Assembly: GCA_051657165.1 (NCBI GenBank)
Contig: JBOFKD010000306.1
Span: 1-64,000, forward strand
DNA length: 64,000 nt
Direction: 5' to 3'
DNA from: UBA7332 sp051657165
GTDB taxonomy: Bacteria; Bacteroidota; Bacteroidia; Bacteroidales; UBA7332
The notes under the pieces are model-generated. The model made no database searches. It saw only the letters and a list, made by a program, of their open reading frames with translations, and had not been told where the DNA came from. Both the position numbers and the translations under genes were made by a program. This document shows positions 61,670 through 64,000 of the stretch, piece after piece. How positions within the stretch are numbered: position 1 is the stretch's first letter; each line of letters opens with the position of its first letter.

Positions 61670-62608
61670 TTACTTCTTATAAGTATAGATGGTCTTTCCT
61701 TCTTCATCTACCATAAAGAAGGATAAGGATTTGTCGTCCATCGAGACCAGCATGAATCCTTCTTTCGGACTGCAAAATACCGTTTCTTTGACCGGACTAA
61801 CTTTGCGGGCTAATGATCCGGATGAGTTCACAAAGTAATCTACTTTACCTTTTTGTGCTTTCAGATGCTGAAAGTTATGAATATGACCACACAAGTAAGC
61901 TGAAACATTATTTTTAATAAACAGAGGTTCCAGTCTCTTTTGCAGATCTGTTCTTTCAGAGTTATCCTTTGGAGTTTGTGCATAAACAGGGTGGTGTCCC
62001 ATAACAATCCGCCACTTAGCATTCTGATTTGCCTGAAGAGTCGAATCGATCCAGTTAAGTTGTTTCTCCATATCCTCTTTCGAAGCATCCGGATATTTTT
62101 CGCTTTCCTTGCGGTATTTATCAATCAGCGGAGTAGTGTCGATAAAGACCAGAACGGCTGTTCCACCATCCTTAAGTGTTACTGTTTTTGAGAAATACTT
62201 TGCAGGAGACTCCCAGCGTCTGCTTATTTTTGAATAATCCAGTACAGCCTGTGTGTTCCCTCTGTATTCGTGATTTCCACAAATAGCATTCCATTCAATC
62301 ATCAGCTCCGGATGCTTGTATATTGTCTCATAATTGCTTAACCAAAGAGGGTCAGATGTGCTCGCTACTCCGTCGAAATGATGTACATCACCAAGAGCAG
62401 CTATAAACTCTGCATCTGCTTCTCCGGCATATTCGCCCAGGACTTCAGCAATAGGCTTTTGTTTATAATATCCGTTTCGTCCGAGATCATTAACAACAAT
62501 AAAGTTATAAGCATCTTCATTTAATGCCGGAACACTAATGCCTGATTGGGCGAAGACACAAGCCGAAAAAACGAGATAGCTTAATACAGAAAAGATTGTT
62601 TTACGCAT
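61670..62608 (-). CDS. Secreted metallophosphoesterase (purple acid phosphatase-like)
   Basis: This secreted calcineurin-fold phosphatase has a signal peptide (about 1-20, VFAQ). The dinuclear metal motifs are in order: NDLG, ALGDVHH, CGNHEYRG, MGHHPVYA and LCGHIHNFQHL. The ALGDVHH and GHHPVY segments are like ACP5-type acid phosphatases. Substrate is unknown; nucleotides, phosphosugars or phosphoesters on glycans are all possible. It is 14 bp downstream of the beta-helix lipoprotein gene, so the two proteins probably work together at the cell surface or in the periplasm. Confidence 0.88.
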   Translation of the reverse strand: MRKTIFSVLSYLVFSACVFAQSGISVPALNEDAYNFIVVNDLGRNGYYKQKPIAEVLGEYAGEADAEFIAALGDVHHFDGVASTSDPLWLSNYETIYKHPELMIEWNAICGNHEYRGNTQAVLDYSKISRRWESPAKYFSKTVTLKDGGTAVLVFIDTTPLIDKYRKESEKYPDASKEDMEKQLNWIDSTLQANQNAKWRIVMGHHPVYAQTPKDNSERTDLQKRLEPLFIKNNVSAYLCGHIHNFQHLKAQKGKVDYFVNSSGSLARKVSPVKETVFCSPKEGFMLVSMDDKSLSFFMVDEEGKTIYTYKK

Positions 62609-62622
62609 ATTGTGATATCTGA

Positions 62623-63936
62623 TTAGAATGCCCCGAACTGATTAGCGGCAGGCATTGATTTGTATGTATTAGTAGTGAAGTTTTTAAGACCTTCGAATGT
62701 TAAACCGTTTGAGGTAAAATGAGGTTTTACATTAACAGTAGCGCCTGATTTTGCAGGTGAATTACTTTTCAGAGAGAAGTCCCAGTTGTTTTTAAACTCC
62801 TGTGGCGTATTTCCGTCATTGCCCGAAACGTTGATGTCGATGTTTTCCTGTTGAGTAAAGTTAGCAAACAACGGATCTTTATCACCTGCGGAACTACTCA
62901 TAATATCGTTTGCTCCATTAATAATCCCTTGTTTATTGTCAACCTGCATCTGGTTAACTCCTGTGTCAGTAGAAGCAAAATAGAAGTTTGGAGTAATGAT
63001 CGAATTAGGATCTTCCATTTCCTCTGTGCTATGTTTCAATCCCCAGCGGCAATCTACCATCAGATTATTGTATAGTTCGACAAGGATATTTTTTTCAAGC
63101 CAGATAGATCCGCCCTTTACCTTCGGGCGTCTCCATCCGCAGTTAACTACCGTATTGTTGTAGCAAATAAGATGTGATTGCAGATTCATAAAACCCCCAT
63201 TCGAAAATTTGAATGCATTTGTATTGGCATCATAAATAAGGTTATGGGAAATATCTGCCAGACAATCCGATTTGTAGTTAATAGCTTCGCCACCATCAAA
63301 CCCGTTCACGATAAAACGATTGTTGCTAACGATAGATTTTCCGGCCGTAATATAAATATGATCTTCGGCATTATTACGGAATGTTGAATTTGTAATCACA
63401 AATTGTCCATCCGGATTACAGAAATGGAATGCAGGCACGCCTTCTCCGGTTTCTGTTTTAAATAGTTTATGCTGGAATGATAAAGAGCTTTCAGTTGTTT
63501 GAGCTCCTCCAAATTCAATAGTAGTGTGTTGTAATACTACCTCTTTAGAATCAAATCCGCAGATAATACCACCCCAATTGCGCGAGAAGCGATCGTTTTT
63601 CGAACTTTCTTCAACCGTAAATACAACTGGCTTTTCAGCTGTACCCATGCTGTAAAGATTCCCAAGAACCACAATTTCTGGTTTAACGTTACTGTTTGAA
63701 GCAATGATCGTAGCCCCCTCTTCTATATAAAGGGATTTACCTTTCTCTACCAGAAAATGATCTTTTAAAAGAATGGTAGTGTCTTTTTTCCAGATAATAG
63801 ATCCTGCCGGATATTTGTCAGAAGTTTCCTGATCTTTTGTCTCCTCTTCCGGAATTAGATCCAGACTGTCGTTGCTGCAAGAGAACAGAGATAATCCGAT
63901 TAAAGCAAATAAACAGTTGCGTTTCAAACTTTTCAT
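62623..63936 (-). CDS. Right-handed beta-helix lipoprotein
   Basis: This lipoprotein (FSC, Cys20) has an acidic linker (about 22-40: EEETKDQETSDK). A parallel beta-helix follows (about 75-330), built from N-rich coils such as FVITNSTFRNNAEDHIYI, SNNRFIVNGFDGG and CYNNTVVNCGW. The run-in YIEEGATIIAS is typical of such helices. The C-terminus (about 385-437) resembles the tail of surface proteins with NWDFSLKSNSPAKSG. No lyase residues can be assigned; ligand binding is as likely as catalysis. It is co-transcribed with the metallophosphoesterase. Confidence 0.8.
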   Translation of the reverse strand: MKSLKRNCLFALIGLSLFSCSNDSLDLIPEEETKDQETSDKYPAGSIIWKKDTTILLKDHFLVEKGKSLYIEEGATIIASNSNVKPEIVVLGNLYSMGTAEKPVVFTVEESSKNDRFSRNWGGIICGFDSKEVVLQHTTIEFGGAQTTESSLSFQHKLFKTETGEGVPAFHFCNPDGQFVITNSTFRNNAEDHIYITAGKSIVSNNRFIVNGFDGGEAINYKSDCLADISHNLIYDANTNAFKFSNGGFMNLQSHLICYNNTVVNCGWRRPKVKGGSIWLEKNILVELYNNLMVDCRWGLKHSTEEMEDPNSIITPNFYFASTDTGVNQMQVDNKQGIINGANDIMSSSAGDKDPLFANFTQQENIDINVSGNDGNTPQEFKNNWDFSLKSNSPAKSGATVNVKPHFTSNGLTFEGLKNFTTNTYKSMPAANQFGAF

Positions 63937-63977
63937 AGTTTATGTTTTTGAATTAAGTAAGTTTTGACTTTGAAAAT

Positions 63978-64000
63978 TTAGAGCGAATATCGTATTCCAG
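63978..64000 (-). CDS. Possible 3' end of an outer-membrane protein gene (partial)
   Basis: One minus-strand frame entering from the window edge reads GIRYSL and stops at 63978-63980. Such endings are common in outer-membrane beta-barrels, and a SusC/SusD-type gene upstream of the lipoprotein would be expected. Only six residues are visible, and other frames are also open at the edge, so this is weak. It lies 41 bp before the lipoprotein start. Confidence 0.25.

Overview
The window looks like the chromosome of a Bacteroidales bacterium. It has SusC/SusD pairs, hybrid two-component regulators with AraC-type outputs, many signal-peptide or lipoprotein hydrolases, weak ribosome-binding sites and TAnnTTTG promoter boxes. 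A clear type IX secretion (T9SS) sorting tail on the GH18 protein argues for a T9SS-positive lineage, such as the Dysgonomonas/Parabacteroides side of the order, rather than classical Bacteroides. That placement is inference. I see no rRNA, tRNA, CRISPR array, transposase or phage gene.

Bases 1-15743 form a polysaccharide/glycoprotein utilisation locus. It begins with the 3' end of a hybrid two-component regulator. A leftward operon follows with a GH109-like oxidoreductase-fold glycosidase, a heparinase II/III-family protein and an M60 mucin-type metallopeptidase. A rightward operon carries SusC, SusD, GH88 and DUF2264, and a separately promoted beta-helix protein closes the locus. Lyase, unsaturated glucuronyl hydrolase and M60 peptidase together suggest a uronic-acid-containing glycoconjugate attached to protein.

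Bases 16412-19445 hold a flavinylated-type FMN/[4Fe-4S] membrane protein and a serine-type sulfatase, read divergently. Bases 19549-42472 are a second utilisation locus. It has a full-length hybrid regulator (leftward), a small CTD-bearing protein, a LamG-LamG-GH18-CTD enzyme, SusC and SusD. After a terminator and a new promoter come a GlcNAc-6-sulfatase-like enzyme, GH20, GH2 and a GH29-GH16 fusion. This set fits sulfated, fucosylated host N-/O-glycans: surface endo-cleavage, SusCD import, then periplasmic desulfation and removal of fucose, GlcNAc and galactose.

Two long gene-free intervals (15744-16411 and 42473-43906), each between convergent genes, are the strangest DNA here. Each has compact blocks in which one short word recurs many times in both orientations (ATTGTCAT; ATCAGCAC; TTGCAACC; TTCTCTTAA; GCAAGTAGCAAA). 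Each block series is followed by a copy of the same 204-248 bp palindrome-rich element, bounded by ATACGTAT. The two copies share a 75-bp core with 71 identical bases.

Bases 43907-61393 are housekeeping: an M16 peptidase, a leftward purH-mreB-mreC-mreD-mrdA-rodA-lysO gene string (cell elongation machinery), a C1 aminopeptidase-like protease, tandem NhaD antiporters, a DUF1904 protein and guaB. Bases 61670-64000 carry a metallophosphoesterase and a beta-helix lipoprotein. These are probably the distal end of another outer-membrane uptake operon that continues beyond the window.
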